Made by a program: the position numbers and the translations under genes
The notes under the pieces: model-generated
The model's database searches: none
Seen by the model: only the letters and a program-made list of their open reading frames with translations
Told to the model about the DNA's origin: nothing
Shown here: in pieces, positions 18,529-27,236 of the stretch
How the letters are laid out: each line of letters opens with the position of its first letter
Numbering within the stretch: the first letter of the stretch is position 1
Assembly: GCF_001623525.1 (NCBI RefSeq)
Contig: NZ_CP015225.1
Span: 5,096,501 to 5,160,500 of the forward strand
Reading direction: 5' to 3'
Source: Pseudomonas fluorescens
GTDB taxonomy: Bacteria > Pseudomonadota > Gammaproteobacteria > Pseudomonadales > Pseudomonadaceae
DNA: 64,000 bases

Positions 18529-19962
18529 TCAGACGACGTCGCGCTGGGTTTCGTTCAACAACGCGATAGCGGCGGTTCCGACCTTGCGTACGGCCTCTTC
18601 GATCTGGGCCGTTGGTTTGGCAGCGTAGTTCATCCGCAGGCAGTTGCGGTACTTGCCCGATGCCGAAAAGATGCTGCCGACAGCGACCTGCACGCCTTGG
18701 TCGAGCAGGACCCGATTGAGCTTCAGCGTGTCGAAGCCTTCCGGCAATTCGACCCACAGCATGAAGCTGCCCCGCGGGCGACTGGCCCGGGTGCCCGGTG
18801 GGAAATAGCGGCTGACCCAATCGATCATCACGTCGCGATTGCGCTGGTATTGCGTACGCATCCGGCGTAAATGGGGTTCGAAATGCCCTCCCTTGAGAAA
18901 TTCGGCAATGGCGATCTGCGGTTGTGGCGCGGTGGAGCCGGTGCTGATGTATTTCATGTGCAGCGCCCGCTCCAGATACCGGCCCGGCGCGACCCAGCCA
19001 ATGCGCAGTCCTGGCGCCAGGGTCTTGGAAAAAGAACTGCAGAGCAGGACGCGGCCGTCTTCATCGAAGGACTTGATGGTGCGCGGGCGAGGGTAGGTGT
19101 AGGCCAGCTCGCCATACACATCATCTTCGATGATCGCCACGTCGAAGCGCTGTGCCAGGGTCAGCAGCGCGCGTTTATTAGCGTCGGGCATGATGTAGCC
19201 CAGCGGGTTATTGCAGCTGGGAGTCAACTGTATGGCCTTGATCGGCCATTGCTCCAGCGCCAGTTCCAGGGCATCGAGGCTGATGCCGGTGAGCGGGTCG
19301 GTGGGGATTTCCAAAGCCTTCATGCCCAGGCCCTTGAGGGTTTGCATGGCCCCGTGAAAGCTGGGTGAATCCACTGCGACGATATCGCCTTGTTCGCAGG
19401 TGGCGCGGATGCTGACCGACAGGGCCTCATGACAGCCAGTGGTGACGATCAAGTCGTTGGGCCCCAGCTGGCAGCCGGAGTCCAGCGACAGCCGGGCGAT
19501 CTGTTCACGTAGCGCGAGGTTGCCGTAGATGTTGTCGTAATACAGGCCGGGCATGTCTTGTCGGCGGCTGATCTGCGCCAGGCTGCGCAGCAGCGGTTTC
19601 ATGGTCGGCGAATGGATATCCGGCATGCCGCGTCCCAGTTGCACCACGTCCGGGCGCGGTACGGCGCGGATCAGTTCCAGCACCTGGTCCCACTGGGAAA
19701 TATCCACTGGGCGCTGGGCCGGACGGCCTACCACCGGCAGGTCCGGCAGTTCGCGGCCCACGGGTACGAAATAGCCGGACTTGGGCCTCGGCATCGCCAG
19801 CCCGCTGTCTTCCAGCACGCGATAGGCCTGCTGCACCGTACTCAAGCTGACCCCATGTTCCGTGCTCAATGCCCGCACTGATGGCAGCCGGTCGCCGGGG
19901 CGGTAGAAGCCCTGTTCGATGCGGGTACCGAGCAATTCGGCGAGGTTCACGTAGAGGGTCAT
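18529..19962 (-). CDS. MocR/GntR-type regulator with aminotransferase-like domain
   Basis: The 477 residues from the ATG at 19962 (GGGAGCG precedes it) form an N-terminal GntR winged helix (residues 5-70, YRPGDRLPSVRALSTEHGVSLS...) joined to a fold type I PLP domain. The PLP lysine is in SSFSKTLAPGLRIGW, and CNNPLGYIM is a typical active-site block. Such MocR regulators sense PLP or an amine and usually control a divergent gene. Here the divergent neighbour is the DUF1127 gene, 180 bases away. The effector is unknown. Confidence 0.88.
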   Translation of the reverse strand: MTLYVNLAELLGTRIEQGFYRPGDRLPSVRALSTEHGVSLSTVQQAYRVLEDSGLAMPRPKSGYFVPVGRELPDLPVVGRPAQRPVDISQWDQVLELIRAVPRPDVVQLGRGMPDIHSPTMKPLLRSLAQISRRQDMPGLYYDNIYGNLALREQIARLSLDSGCQLGPNDLIVTTGCHEALSVSIRATCEQGDIVAVDSPSFHGAMQTLKGLGMKALEIPTDPLTGISLDALELALEQWPIKAIQLTPSCNNPLGYIMPDANKRALLTLAQRFDVAIIEDDVYGELAYTYPRPRTIKSFDEDGRVLLCSSFSKTLAPGLRIGWVAPGRYLERALHMKYISTGSTAPQPQIAIAEFLKGGHFEPHLRRMRTQYQRNRDVMIDWVSRYFPPGTRASRPRGSFMLWVELPEGFDTLKLNRVLLDQGVQVAVGSIFSASGKYRNCLRMNYAAKPTAQIEEAVRKVGTAAIALLNETQRDVV

Positions 19963-20142
19963 GGTGCGCTCCCGATGAGATGAGGCAACTGCAACCAATA
20001 CAGTTGGGGTGGAAAATGGCAATTCAGTGCCGCTAATGCCGAATCTGTATGCTTATAAAAGAAACTGGTTGAATCTGTATCGCTTCAAGCCGTCCGCGCA
20101 TCATGAAACCTCTGGCTACCCAAGTAAACAGGAGCGATCAAA

Positions 20143-20388
20143 ATGAACGGCTTGAGCGATGTGCGGCTGACGTTACACAGTCAGGAACTGGCGGCAGGGC
20201 GGAAGAAAGGGCTGCGCAGCGCGACATTGCGCAATGCGCCGTCCGGCCTGAACCGCTGGGCCCTGTTCTGGCATCGTCTGCATACACGCAAGGCCTTGTT
20301 GGAACTTACACCCGAACAGTTGCGTGACATCGGGCTGAGTCGGGAGCAGGCACGGGAGGAGGGGCTCAAACCGTTCTGGCGGCTTTGA
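20143..20388 (+). CDS. DUF1127 small protein
   Basis: The 81-residue basic protein ends with a DUF1127 motif: RLHTRKALLELTPEQLRDIGLSREQAREE. Proteins of this type are short, rich in arginine and leucine, and in some bacteria have been tied to RNA turnover and metabolic control. It is divergent from the MocR regulator and may be its target. A REPIN of family B directly follows its stop. The start at 20143 lies 11 bases after an AGGAG-like box (ACAGGAGCGATCAAA). Confidence 0.8.
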   Translation: MNGLSDVRLTLHSQELAAGRKKGLRSATLRNAPSGLNRWALFWHRLHTRKALLELTPEQLRDIGLSREQAREEGLKPFWRL

Positions 20389-20400
20389 AGCAATAGGAAC

Positions 20401-20497
20401 CCGGTGGCGAGGGAGCTTGCTCCCGCTCGGTTGCGCAGCAACCGCAAAAAGAAGGTCTGCTACGCAGCCCAGCGGGAGCAAGCTCCCTCGCCACCGG
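20401..20497. repeat. REPIN, family B
   Basis: CCGGTGGCGAGGGAGCTTGCTCCCGCTCGG and its inverse form a long stem-loop between the DUF1127 gene and the convergent oxidase gene. Confidence 0.8.
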
Positions 20498-20505
20498 ATC
20501 CAGGA

Positions 20506-21819
20506 CTAAACCAACTCTTTCAACCGATGCCACAACATCCCCAGCGCCAACAGCGGTGAGCGCAAATGCTTGCCTCCCGGGAAGGTCATGTGCGGGACCT
20601 GGGCGAACAGATCGAAACCGCTGCTGTGCTGCCCGCTGATGGCTTCGGCCAATAGTTTGCCGGCCAGGTGCGTGGCATTCACCCCATGGCCGGAATAGGC
20701 CTGGGCGTAATACACATTGGGTTGGTCCTTGAGCCGACCGATCTGTGGCAAACGGTTGGCGCCGATACCAATCATCCCGCCCCATTGATAATCGATTTTC
20801 ACATCCGCCAATTGCGGGAACACCTTGAGCATCTTCGGACGCATGTAGGCGCCAATATCCTGCGGGTCGCGACCGGAATAGTGACAGGCCCCGCCGAACA
20901 GCAAGCGTCGATCCGCCGAAAGCCGGTAGTAGTCCAGGGCCACGCGTTGATCGCAGACCGCCATGTTCTGTGGCAACAACGCCTGCGCCTGGGCCTGGCT
21001 CAAGGGTTCGGTGGCGATGATGTAGCTGCCAGCGGGCAGCACTTTGCCGCCCAGTTGCGGATTGAGTCCATTGAGGTAAGCGTTGCAGCCCAGCACCAGC
21101 GTCTTGGCGCGGACCGAGCCCTGTTGGGTGTGCACCTTCACTTCAGGACCGTAGTCGATCCGTGTGACCGCCGATTGCTCGAACAGCCGGACCCCCAGCT
21201 GTTGCGCGGCGGCGGCTTCGCCCAGGGCCAGGTTCAGTGGATGCAGATGCCCCGAGCCCATGTCGATCAACCCACCGACGTAGCGATCCGAACCCACGAC
21301 GCTGTGCATTTCGTTGGCTTGCAGCAGTCGGGTCGGATGGCGATAACCCAGGCTGCGCAGTTCTTCGGCGTCTTCGGCGAAGCCCTCCAGGTCGCTGGGC
21401 TTGTTGGCGAGGTCGCAGTAACCCCAGGTGAGGTCGCACGGGATCTGGAAACGCTCGACGCGCTGTCGGACGATTTCCACGGCCTCAAGGCCCATGAGCT
21501 TCATCTGGCGCACGCCGTCGGCGCCGATGATCGGCGCAAACTGATCGAGGCCATGGCCGACGCCACGAATCAATTGGCCGCCGTTGCGCCCGCTGGCGCC
21601 CCAGCCGATCCGGTGCGCTTCCAGCAGCACCACGCTCATGCCGCGCTCCGCCAGTTCGATGGCCGTGTTCAACCCGGAGAACCCGCCGCCGACCACGCAG
21701 ACATCCGCCAGCAGTTCACCCTGCAGCAGCGGATGGTCCGGTTGCGGCAGGCTGCTGGCGGCGTAATAAGAGGCGGCGTGCGCGTGGCTCGGGACAGGTT
21801 GCTGAACACGGGCGTTCAT
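20506..21819 (-). CDS. FAD-dependent amine oxidoreductase, PuuB/PauB-like
   Basis: The 437-residue flavoprotein has a DAO fold: VCVVGGGFSGLNTAIELAERG (residues 40-60) binds FAD, GASGRNGGQ follows, and the C-terminal block YAQAYSGHGVNATHLAGKL closes the FAD site. This matches gamma-glutamylputrescine oxidases; the gene stands where PauB4 (PA5309) stands in P. aeruginosa as I recall. It would oxidise a glutamylated diamine to the aldehyde that KauB then uses. The exact substrate is inferred. It starts at an ATG after AGGA. Confidence 0.83.
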   Translation of the reverse strand: MNARVQQPVPSHAHAASYYAASSLPQPDHPLLQGELLADVCVVGGGFSGLNTAIELAERGMSVVLLEAHRIGWGASGRNGGQLIRGVGHGLDQFAPIIGADGVRQMKLMGLEAVEIVRQRVERFQIPCDLTWGYCDLANKPSDLEGFAEDAEELRSLGYRHPTRLLQANEMHSVVGSDRYVGGLIDMGSGHLHPLNLALGEAAAAQQLGVRLFEQSAVTRIDYGPEVKVHTQQGSVRAKTLVLGCNAYLNGLNPQLGGKVLPAGSYIIATEPLSQAQAQALLPQNMAVCDQRVALDYYRLSADRRLLFGGACHYSGRDPQDIGAYMRPKMLKVFPQLADVKIDYQWGGMIGIGANRLPQIGRLKDQPNVYYAQAYSGHGVNATHLAGKLLAEAISGQHSSGFDLFAQVPHMTFPGGKHLRSPLLALGMLWHRLKELV

Positions 21820-21964
21820 GTGCGTAATCCTGATTTTTGTGTTTGAGAAATTTTACGGAGCATAAGCTGGCGATTCCTTACTGGGCAACACCGGTCGGCT
21901 GGCGCTGTCTGGTGCGCGGCTTTTAAGGCAGAATCCTGGACCGTCTCCTTCGGTAACCGCCTCG

Positions 21965-22318
21965 ATGAGCTGCAACAGTCAAAAAATCCGCACGCTACGC
22001 CAGCAGATTCCCTCGTTCGAGTGCGTACCGGGCTGCCATGACTGCTGTGGTCCGGTGACCACCTCGCCCGAGGAAATGGCCCGCTTGCCCCGCAAGACTC
22101 GGGCCGAACAGGACGCGGCCATGGACGCACTCGACTGCGTGCACTTGGGGCCTGACGGTTGCACCGTCTACGACGAGCGCCCGCTGATCTGCCGGCTGTT
22201 CGGCACCACGGCGACCTTGCCGTGTCCCAATGGACGGCGGCCGGTGGAACTGATTCATCCGCGGGTCGAGAAGCAGATTCATGAATACATGGCTGCTAAT
22301 CGGCAGGTTCTAGTCTAG
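21965..22318 (+). CDS. YkgJ-family cysteine cluster protein
   Basis: The 117-residue protein has two cysteine groups, FECVPGCHDCC near residues 19-27 and LDCVHLGPDGC...LICRLFG near residues 57-80, which is the zinc- or iron-chelate pattern of the YkgJ/Fli(B)-like family. Function is unknown. It stands alone between divergent and convergent neighbours, and a CGTTCCCA stem follows its stop. Confidence 0.8.
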   Translation: MSCNSQKIRTLRQQIPSFECVPGCHDCCGPVTTSPEEMARLPRKTRAEQDAAMDALDCVHLGPDGCTVYDERPLICRLFGTTATLPCPNGRRPVELIHPRVEKQIHEYMAANRQVLV

Positions 22319-22324
22319 TGAGAT

Positions 22325-22349
22325 CGTTCCCATGTTTCGCGTGGGAATG
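22325..22349. repeat. CGTTCCCAYG-type inverted repeat
   Basis: CGTTCCCATG-TTTCG-CGTGGGAATG is a short stem of a repeat type common in Pseudomonas genomes. It lies between the convergent ykgJ-like and lrp genes and may end transcription from both. Confidence 0.55.
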
Positions 22350-22382
22350 CTGCCCGCTCGCGAAAGCGGTCCGGAGCCAGGC

Positions 22383-22871
22383 TCAATCCGGAATCGGCAG
22401 GTTCAAGCTCTCCTTCACCTCTTCCATCACGATGTAGCTCTTGGATTCACGCACATGGGGCAGCTTGAGCAGGATGTCCCCCAGCAGCTTGCGGTACGAA
22501 GCCATCTCGGAAATCCGTGCTTTCACCAGATAGTCGAAATCCCCTGACACCAAGTGACATTCCAACACGTGAGGCAGTTTCAGCACGGCGCGTCGGAACT
22601 CTTCGAACGTGTCGCCGGATTTGTAGTCGAGGCTGATCTCGACAAACACCAGCAGGCTACCCTTCAAGTGCTGCGGATTGAGCCGGGCGTTATAGCCCAT
22701 GATGATGCCCTCGCGCTCCAGGCGCCGTACCCGCTCGGTGCAGGGCGTGGTGGAGAGGCCGACCTTTTCCCCCAGCTCGGTGAAGGAGATGCGCCCGTCC
22801 GCCTGGAGTATGCGCAGGATATTGCGGTCGATCTTGTCCAGCTCACGTTTGGTCTGGGTGTTGGTACGCAC
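22383..22871 (-). CDS. lrp: Leucine-responsive regulator of D-alanine catabolism (Lrp/DadR)
   Basis: This Lrp/AsnC regulator is divergent from dadA and in P. aeruginosa activates the dad operon in answer to L-alanine. The GTG at 22871 gives 162 residues beginning MRTNTQTKRELDKIDRNIL, the length and start of P. aeruginosa Lrp, and GGAGG lies 10 bases upstream. The ATG at 22919 would add 16 unrelated residues. Residues 10-60 are the helix-turn-helix (FTELGEKVGLSTTPCTERVRRLE), the rest the RAM ligand domain. Confidence 0.93.
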   Translation of the reverse strand: MRTNTQTKRELDKIDRNILRILQADGRISFTELGEKVGLSTTPCTERVRRLEREGIIMGYNARLNPQHLKGSLLVFVEISLDYKSGDTFEEFRRAVLKLPHVLECHLVSGDFDYLVKARISEMASYRKLLGDILLKLPHVRESKSYIVMEEVKESLNLPIPD

Positions 22872-22903
22872 AGGTGATGCGCCTCCGTGAAAAGGGTTTT
22901 TGC

Positions 22904-22915
22904 CGAGAATTCTCG
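22904..22915. promoter_or_regulatory. Candidate Lrp operator between lrp and dadA
   Basis: CGAGAATTCTCG is a perfect 12-bp palindrome 32 bases before the lrp start and about 110 bases before dadA. Its AT centre with symmetric arms fits the form of Lrp sites, but the site is inferred only from symmetry and position. Confidence 0.4.
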
Positions 22916-23026
22916 CCAAATATAGGCGTTTATATAGTGAAAAGCACTGGCTGATCTTTTTTACACTGCGACCATCAAAGCTATGTACAACAAACGTCAG
23001 CGGTTATCCGCGATGAGGGCATCAAC

Positions 23027-24331
23027 ATGCGCGTTCTGGTCTTGGGTAGCGGCGTCATCGGTACCGTCAGTGCTTATTATCTGGCCCGTGCCGGGTTTGA
23101 AGTGGTGGTGGTCGACCGTCAGCCGGCGCCTGCCATGGAAACCAGTTTCGCCAACGCCGGCCAGGTGTCGCCGGGTTATGCCTCGCCGTGGGCCGCACCG
23201 GGCGTGCCGCTCAAGGCCATCAAGTGGCTGCTGCAGCGCCACGCGCCGCTGGCGATCAAGGCCACTGCCGATATTGACCAATACCTGTGGATGGCACAGA
23301 TGCTGCGCAACTGCACCGCCAGCCGCTATGCGATCAACAAGGAGCGCATGGTGCGCCTGTCCGAGTACAGCCGTGACTGCCTCGACGAGCTGCGCGCCGA
23401 AACCGGCATTGCCTACGAGGGCCGTAGCCTGGGGACCACCCAGCTGTTCCGCACCCAGGCCCAGCTCGATGGCGCGGCAAAAGACATCGCCGTGCTGAAA
23501 GAGTCGGGTGTGCCGTTCGAAGTACTCGACCGCGCGGGCATTGCCCGGGTTGAACCGGCCCTGGCGAATGTCACCGACATTCTGGCCGGCGCCCTGCGCT
23601 TGCCCAACGACCAGACCGGCGACTGCCAGATGTTTACCACGCGCTTGGCGGAAATGGCCGAGAAGCTCGGAGTGCAATTCCGCTTCGGCCAGGATATCCA
23701 GCGCCTGGACTTCGCCGGTGACCGCATCAACGGTGTCTGGATCGACGGCAAGCTGGAAACCGCCGACCGCTACGTCCTTGCCCTGGGCAGCTACTCGCCG
23801 CAACTGCTCAAGCCTCTCGGGATCCGTGCACCGGTGTATCCGCTCAAGGGCTACTCCCTGACCGTGCCGATCACCAACCCGGCGATGGCGCCGACTTCGA
23901 CCATTCTCGACGAAACCTATAAGGTCGCGATCACCCGCTTCGACAACCGTATTCGGGTGGGCGGCATGGCGGAAATCGCCGGTTTTGACCTGTCTCTCAA
24001 CCCACGTCGGCGCGAAACCCTGGAGATGATCGTCAACGACCTTTATCCTCAGGGCGGCAATCTGGCCGAGGCGAGTTTCTGGACCGGCTTGCGCCCGACC
24101 ACCCCGGATGGCACGCCCATCGTTGGTGCTACGCCCTTCAAGAATCTGTTCCTGAACACCGGCCATGGCACCCTTGGATGGACCATGGCCTGTGGTTCCG
24201 GTCGCCTGTTGGCCGACCTGATGGCGAAGAAAAAGCCGCAGATCAGCGCCGAAGGCCTCGATATTTCCCGTTATGGCAGCAAACACCAGGAGTCTGCAGA
24301 ACATGTCAATCCAGCGCCAGCTCACCAATGA
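23027..24331 (+). CDS. dadA: D-amino acid dehydrogenase
   Basis: DadA oxidises D-alanine and other D-amino acids to the keto acid, passing electrons to the respiratory chain at the inner membrane. FAD is bound by [18 protein letters not shown] (residues 3-20). The C-terminal block [16 protein letters not shown] ... [16 protein letters not shown] is typical of DadA. At 434 residues it is full length. GAGGGC lies before the ATG. Its end overlaps ridA by 29 bases, which couples their translation. Confidence 0.96.
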   Translation: MRVLVLGSGVIGTVSAYYLARAGFEVVVVDRQPAPAMETSFANAGQVSPGYASPWAAPGVPLKAIKWLLQRHAPLAIKATADIDQYLWMAQMLRNCTASRYAINKERMVRLSEYSRDCLDELRAETGIAYEGRSLGTTQLFRTQAQLDGAAKDIAVLKESGVPFEVLDRAGIARVEPALANVTDILAGALRLPNDQTGDCQMFTTRLAEMAEKLGVQFRFGQDIQRLDFAGDRINGVWIDGKLETADRYVLALGSYSPQLLKPLGIRAPVYPLKGYSLTVPITNPAMAPTSTILDETYKVAITRFDNRIRVGGMAEIAGFDLSLNPRRRETLEMIVNDLYPQGGNLAEASFWTGLRPTTPDGTPIVGATPFKNLFLNTGHGTLGWTMACGSGRLLADLMAKKKPQISAEGLDISRYGSKHQESAEHVNPAPAHQ

Positions 24332-24656
24332 CCGCATGAGCCAGGTTGTCGTGCACAACGGCACCGTTTACCTGGCCGGACAGGTCGGCGACGACATGAA
24401 CGCCGGTATTGAACAGCAGACCCGCGAAAGCCTGGCCAATATCGAGCGCTTGCTGGACCTGGCCGGAACCGACAAGAATCGTTTGCTATCGGTGACGATC
24501 TACTTGAAGGACATCGAGGCTCACTTCGAAGGCATGAACGCGGTCTGGGACAAATGGTTGCCCAAGGGCGTCGCCCCGGCCCGCGCCACGGTGGAAGCCA
24601 AGCTGTGCGAACCGGAGATCCTGGTGGAGCTGTCCGTCGTGGCCGCGTTGCCTTAA
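24303..24656 (+). CDS. RidA-family imine/enamine deaminase
   Basis: RidA proteins hydrolyse reactive 2-aminoacrylate and imino acids made by PLP and flavin amino acid enzymes. This 117-residue protein begins [13 protein letters not shown] at the ATG at 24303, after CAGGAG. The family block ...[21 protein letters not shown] and the arginine in [10 protein letters not shown] are present. Lying inside the dadA-dadX operon and overlapping dadA, it would clear the imino acid DadA releases. Confidence 0.9.
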   Translation: MSIQRQLTNDRMSQVVVHNGTVYLAGQVGDDMNAGIEQQTRESLANIERLLDLAGTDKNRLLSVTIYLKDIEAHFEGMNAVWDKWLPKGVAPARATVEAKLCEPEILVELSVVAALP

Positions 24657-24680
24657 ATACCGGCCCAAACGATCCCTCTC

Positions 24681-24725
24681 CCGGTGCTGTTGGTGGTTCA
24701 TGCTGTCAGCCAGCACCGGTTTTTT
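24681..24725 (+). terminator. Terminator-like stem between ridA and dadX
   Basis: CCGGTGCTG (24681-24689) pairs with CAGCACCGG (24711-24719) across a 21-base loop and is followed by TTTTTT. It has the form of an intrinsic terminator or attenuator inside the dad operon, so dadX may be expressed less than dadA or need readthrough. Confidence 0.65.
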
Positions 24726-24753
24726 ATTCATGACCGCCTAGAAGCCTGCCGCC

Positions 24754-25827
24754 ATGCGTCCTGCCCGTGCCCTGATCGATCTCCAAGCCCTGCGTCACAA
24801 TTACCAATTGGCCCGCGAAGTCACGGGGGCCAAGGCCCTTGCGGTGATCAAGGCCGACGCCTACGGGCACGGCGCGGTGCGTTGCGCCGAGGCGCTGCAG
24901 GACACGGCAGACGGGTTTGCCGTGGCCTGCATCGAAGAAGCCCTGGAGCTGCGGGCCGGTGGGATCCGCGGACCGATCCTGCTGCTGGAGGGTTTTTTCG
25001 AGGCCAGTGAGCTGTCGTTGATCGTCGAGCACGATTTCTGGTGCGTGGTGCATTCGTTGTGGCAGCTCGAAGCGATTGAAAAAGCCGCGCTGAGCCAGCC
25101 GATCACGGTCTGGCTCAAGCTCGATTCCGGTATGCACCGGGTCGGCCTGCATCCGGCGGATTACCAAGCGGCCTACCGTCGCCTGCTCGCCAGCGGCAAG
25201 GTGGCGAAGATCGTGTTGATGAGTCACTTCGCCCGTGCCGATGAACTGCACGATCCCAGCAGCACCGAGCAACTGGCGATATTCGACAAAGCCCGCCAGG
25301 GCCTGGTGGCGCAGATCAGCCTGCGCAACTCACCGGCCGTGCTGGGCTGGCCGCAGGTACCCAGCGACTGGGTGCGCCCGGGCATCATGCTCTACGGGGC
25401 CACGCCCTTCGACGAGCCCAACGCCGTCGCCTCGCGCCTGCAACCGGTGATGACGCTGGAGTCGAAGATCATCTGCGTGCGCGAATTGCCCGCTGGCGAA
25501 CCGGTGGGCTACGGTGCTCGTTTTGTGACCACGCAACCGACCCGGGTCGGGGTGGTCGCCATGGGCTATGCCGACGGCTACCCGCGCCAGGCGCCGAACG
25601 GTACGCCGGTGCTGGTGGATGGGCAGCGCAGCCAACTGGTCGGGCGGGTGTCGATGGACATGCTGTGTGTCGACTTGACCGATGTCCCCCAGGCCGGGCT
25701 CGGCTCGACCGTGGAGTTGTGGGGCAAGAACATCCTTGCCAGCGACGTTGCCAAGGCCGCCGACACCATCCCCTATCAGATTTTCTGCAACCTGCGGCGG
25801 GTGCCACGGCTCTATTCCGGGCATTGA
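24754..25827 (+). CDS. dadX: Catabolic alanine racemase DadX
   Basis: DadX converts L- to D-alanine so that DadA can oxidise it. It is a PLP enzyme: the Schiff-base lysine is K33 in [12 protein letters not shown], and the opposing catalytic tyrosine is in PVGYGARF. The 357-residue length is that of P. aeruginosa DadX. It is the last gene of lrp|dadA-ridA-dadX. The ATG stands next to a fair purine stretch (GAAGCCTGCCGCC). Confidence 0.96.
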   Translation: MRPARALIDLQALRHNYQLAREVTGAKALAVIKADAYGHGAVRCAEALQDTADGFAVACIEEALELRAGGIRGPILLLEGFFEASELSLIVEHDFWCVVHSLWQLEAIEKAALSQPITVWLKLDSGMHRVGLHPADYQAAYRRLLASGKVAKIVLMSHFARADELHDPSSTEQLAIFDKARQGLVAQISLRNSPAVLGWPQVPSDWVRPGIMLYGATPFDEPNAVASRLQPVMTLESKIICVRELPAGEPVGYGARFVTTQPTRVGVVAMGYADGYPRQAPNGTPVLVDGQRSQLVGRVSMDMLCVDLTDVPQAGLGSTVELWGKNILASDVAKAADTIPYQIFCNLRRVPRLYSGH

Positions 25828-25955
25828 CGTACGGCGTCGGCTACCGAAAGTCGCTTCACCGCACAGGATTCGGGTCCAAGTGTTGTAAATACTGAACGCT
25901 GTCGCCATGATAACGCTCACTTTCCTCACAACCTGATTCCCTGGAGGCTCCAGCA

Positions 25956-26504
25956 TTGGACGTCGGTGAACGACTGCAATCCATTCGTAAACTCAAAGGC
26001 CTTTCCCAGCGTGAGCTCGCCAAGCGTGCGGGCGTCACCAACAGCACTATTTCAATGATCGAGAAGAACAGCGTCAGCCCCTCGATCAGCTCGCTGCGTA
26101 AGGTCCTTGGCGGGATTCCCATGTCCATGGTCGAGTTTTTCTCCGAAGAAATCCTTCAGGAGAAACCGACTCAGATCGTTTATAAAGCCAACGAACTGAT
26201 CGACATCTCCGACGGCGCCGTGACCATGAAGCTGGTGGGCAGGGCACACCCGAGCCGGGCGATCGCCTTCCTCAACGAAATCTATCCGCCTGGCGCCGAT
26301 ACCGGTGAAGAGATGCTCACCCATGAGGGCGAGGAGACCGGGATCCTGGTAGAGGGGCGGCTGGAACTGGTGGTCGGTGTCGAAACCTTCGTGCTCGAAG
26401 CAGGCGACAGCTACTATTTCGAAAGCACCAAGCCCCACCGTTTCCGTAATCCGTTCGATGTGCCGGCGCGACTTATCAGCGCAGCCACACCGGCGAATTT
26501 CTAG
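25956..26504 (+). CDS. pauR: Polyamine-responsive regulator PauR (XRE-cupin)
   Basis: The protein of 182 residues has an N-terminal XRE helix-turn-helix (LSQRELAKRAGVTNSTISMIEKNSVSPS, residues 18-45) and a C-terminal cupin (EEMLTHEGEETGILVEGRLEL). This matches PauR, the repressor of the polyamine gene set in P. aeruginosa, which lies at the same place after dadX. The start is the TTG at 25956, after CTGGAGG; the frame has no ATG early enough. Rare TTG use suggests low protein supply. Likely targets here include kauB and the PuuB-like oxidase. Confidence 0.88.
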   Translation: MDVGERLQSIRKLKGLSQRELAKRAGVTNSTISMIEKNSVSPSISSLRKVLGGIPMSMVEFFSEEILQEKPTQIVYKANELIDISDGAVTMKLVGRAHPSRAIAFLNEIYPPGADTGEEMLTHEGEETGILVEGRLELVVGVETFVLEAGDSYYFESTKPHRFRNPFDVPARLISAATPANF

Positions 26505-26674
26505 GAAAAGAGGCGTCAGGCCAGCATGGCAAAGGTGCCCGAGGACCCAGCCGTCTCACAAACAAGACCCTTGCGACTTTGGGGTTGTTTCAGTGTGACG
26601 GCCTTACCGCTATACTTGCGCCCGCCTGCAAACCGTGGCCGCAGGCGTGACTAGCCACCATTGAGGGTGTACGC

Positions 26675-27100
26675 GTGAACCTAATTATGAAAATGCTGGC
26701 TGCACCAGCAACCGTATTGGCCCTATGGGCAGTCAGTGCCCAAGCGGCGACCACCGACGAAATCGCCAAGCGCCTCGAACCGGTTGGCCAGGTCTGCGTC
26801 CAGGGGAAAGAATGCAAAGGCATGGAAGTTGCCACTGCCGCTGGCGGCGCGGGTGGTGCCAAGAAGCCGGCTGACGTGATTGCAAAGCATTGCAACGCTT
26901 GCCACGGCACAGGCCTGCTGGGCGCGCCGAAAATCGGTGACAAGGCGGCCTGGAAAGAGCGCGCCGATCACCAGGGCGGCCTCGACGGCATCCTGGCCAA
27001 GGCCATTACCGGCGTCAATGCCATGCCGCCTAAGGGCACCTGCGCCGATTGCTCGGATGACGACCTCAAGGGCGCCATCAAAGAGATGTCCGGCCTGTAA
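26675..27100 (+). CDS. cycB: Cytochrome c5 (CycB)
   Basis: A monoheme periplasmic cytochrome c of 141 residues. It has a signal peptide (about residues 1-24, ending SAQA), a low-complexity linker TAAGGAGGAKK, the haem motif CNACH near residue 73-77, and a second cysteine pair (CADC, near residues 119-122) typical of cytochrome c5. The GTG at 26675 has GAGGG 7 bases upstream, so I prefer it to the ATG at 26687. A possible -10 TATACT lies at 26611. It is monocistronic, ending at a terminator. Confidence 0.92.
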   Translation: MNLIMKMLAAPATVLALWAVSAQAATTDEIAKRLEPVGQVCVQGKECKGMEVATAAGGAGGAKKPADVIAKHCNACHGTGLLGAPKIGDKAAWKERADHQGGLDGILAKAITGVNAMPPKGTCADCSDDDLKGAIKEMSGL

Positions 27101-27118
27101 TACGCCGATATCTTGCGC

Positions 27119-27148
27119 AAAAAAGCCGCTTACGAGCGGCTTTTTTGT
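27119..27148 (+). terminator. Terminator of cycB
   Basis: AAAAAAGCCGCT-TACG-AGCGGCTTTTTT has a 6-8 base stem and a long T-run, 19 bases after the cycB stop. Confidence 0.9.
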
Positions 27149-27236
27149 GCCCCGGGGTTTTCCAGGGCTGTTCATCGCAACCAAGACCCGGCAAGCTCGG
27201 TCCAACCCACATTCATGGAGTGTCCAGGAGGGTCCG

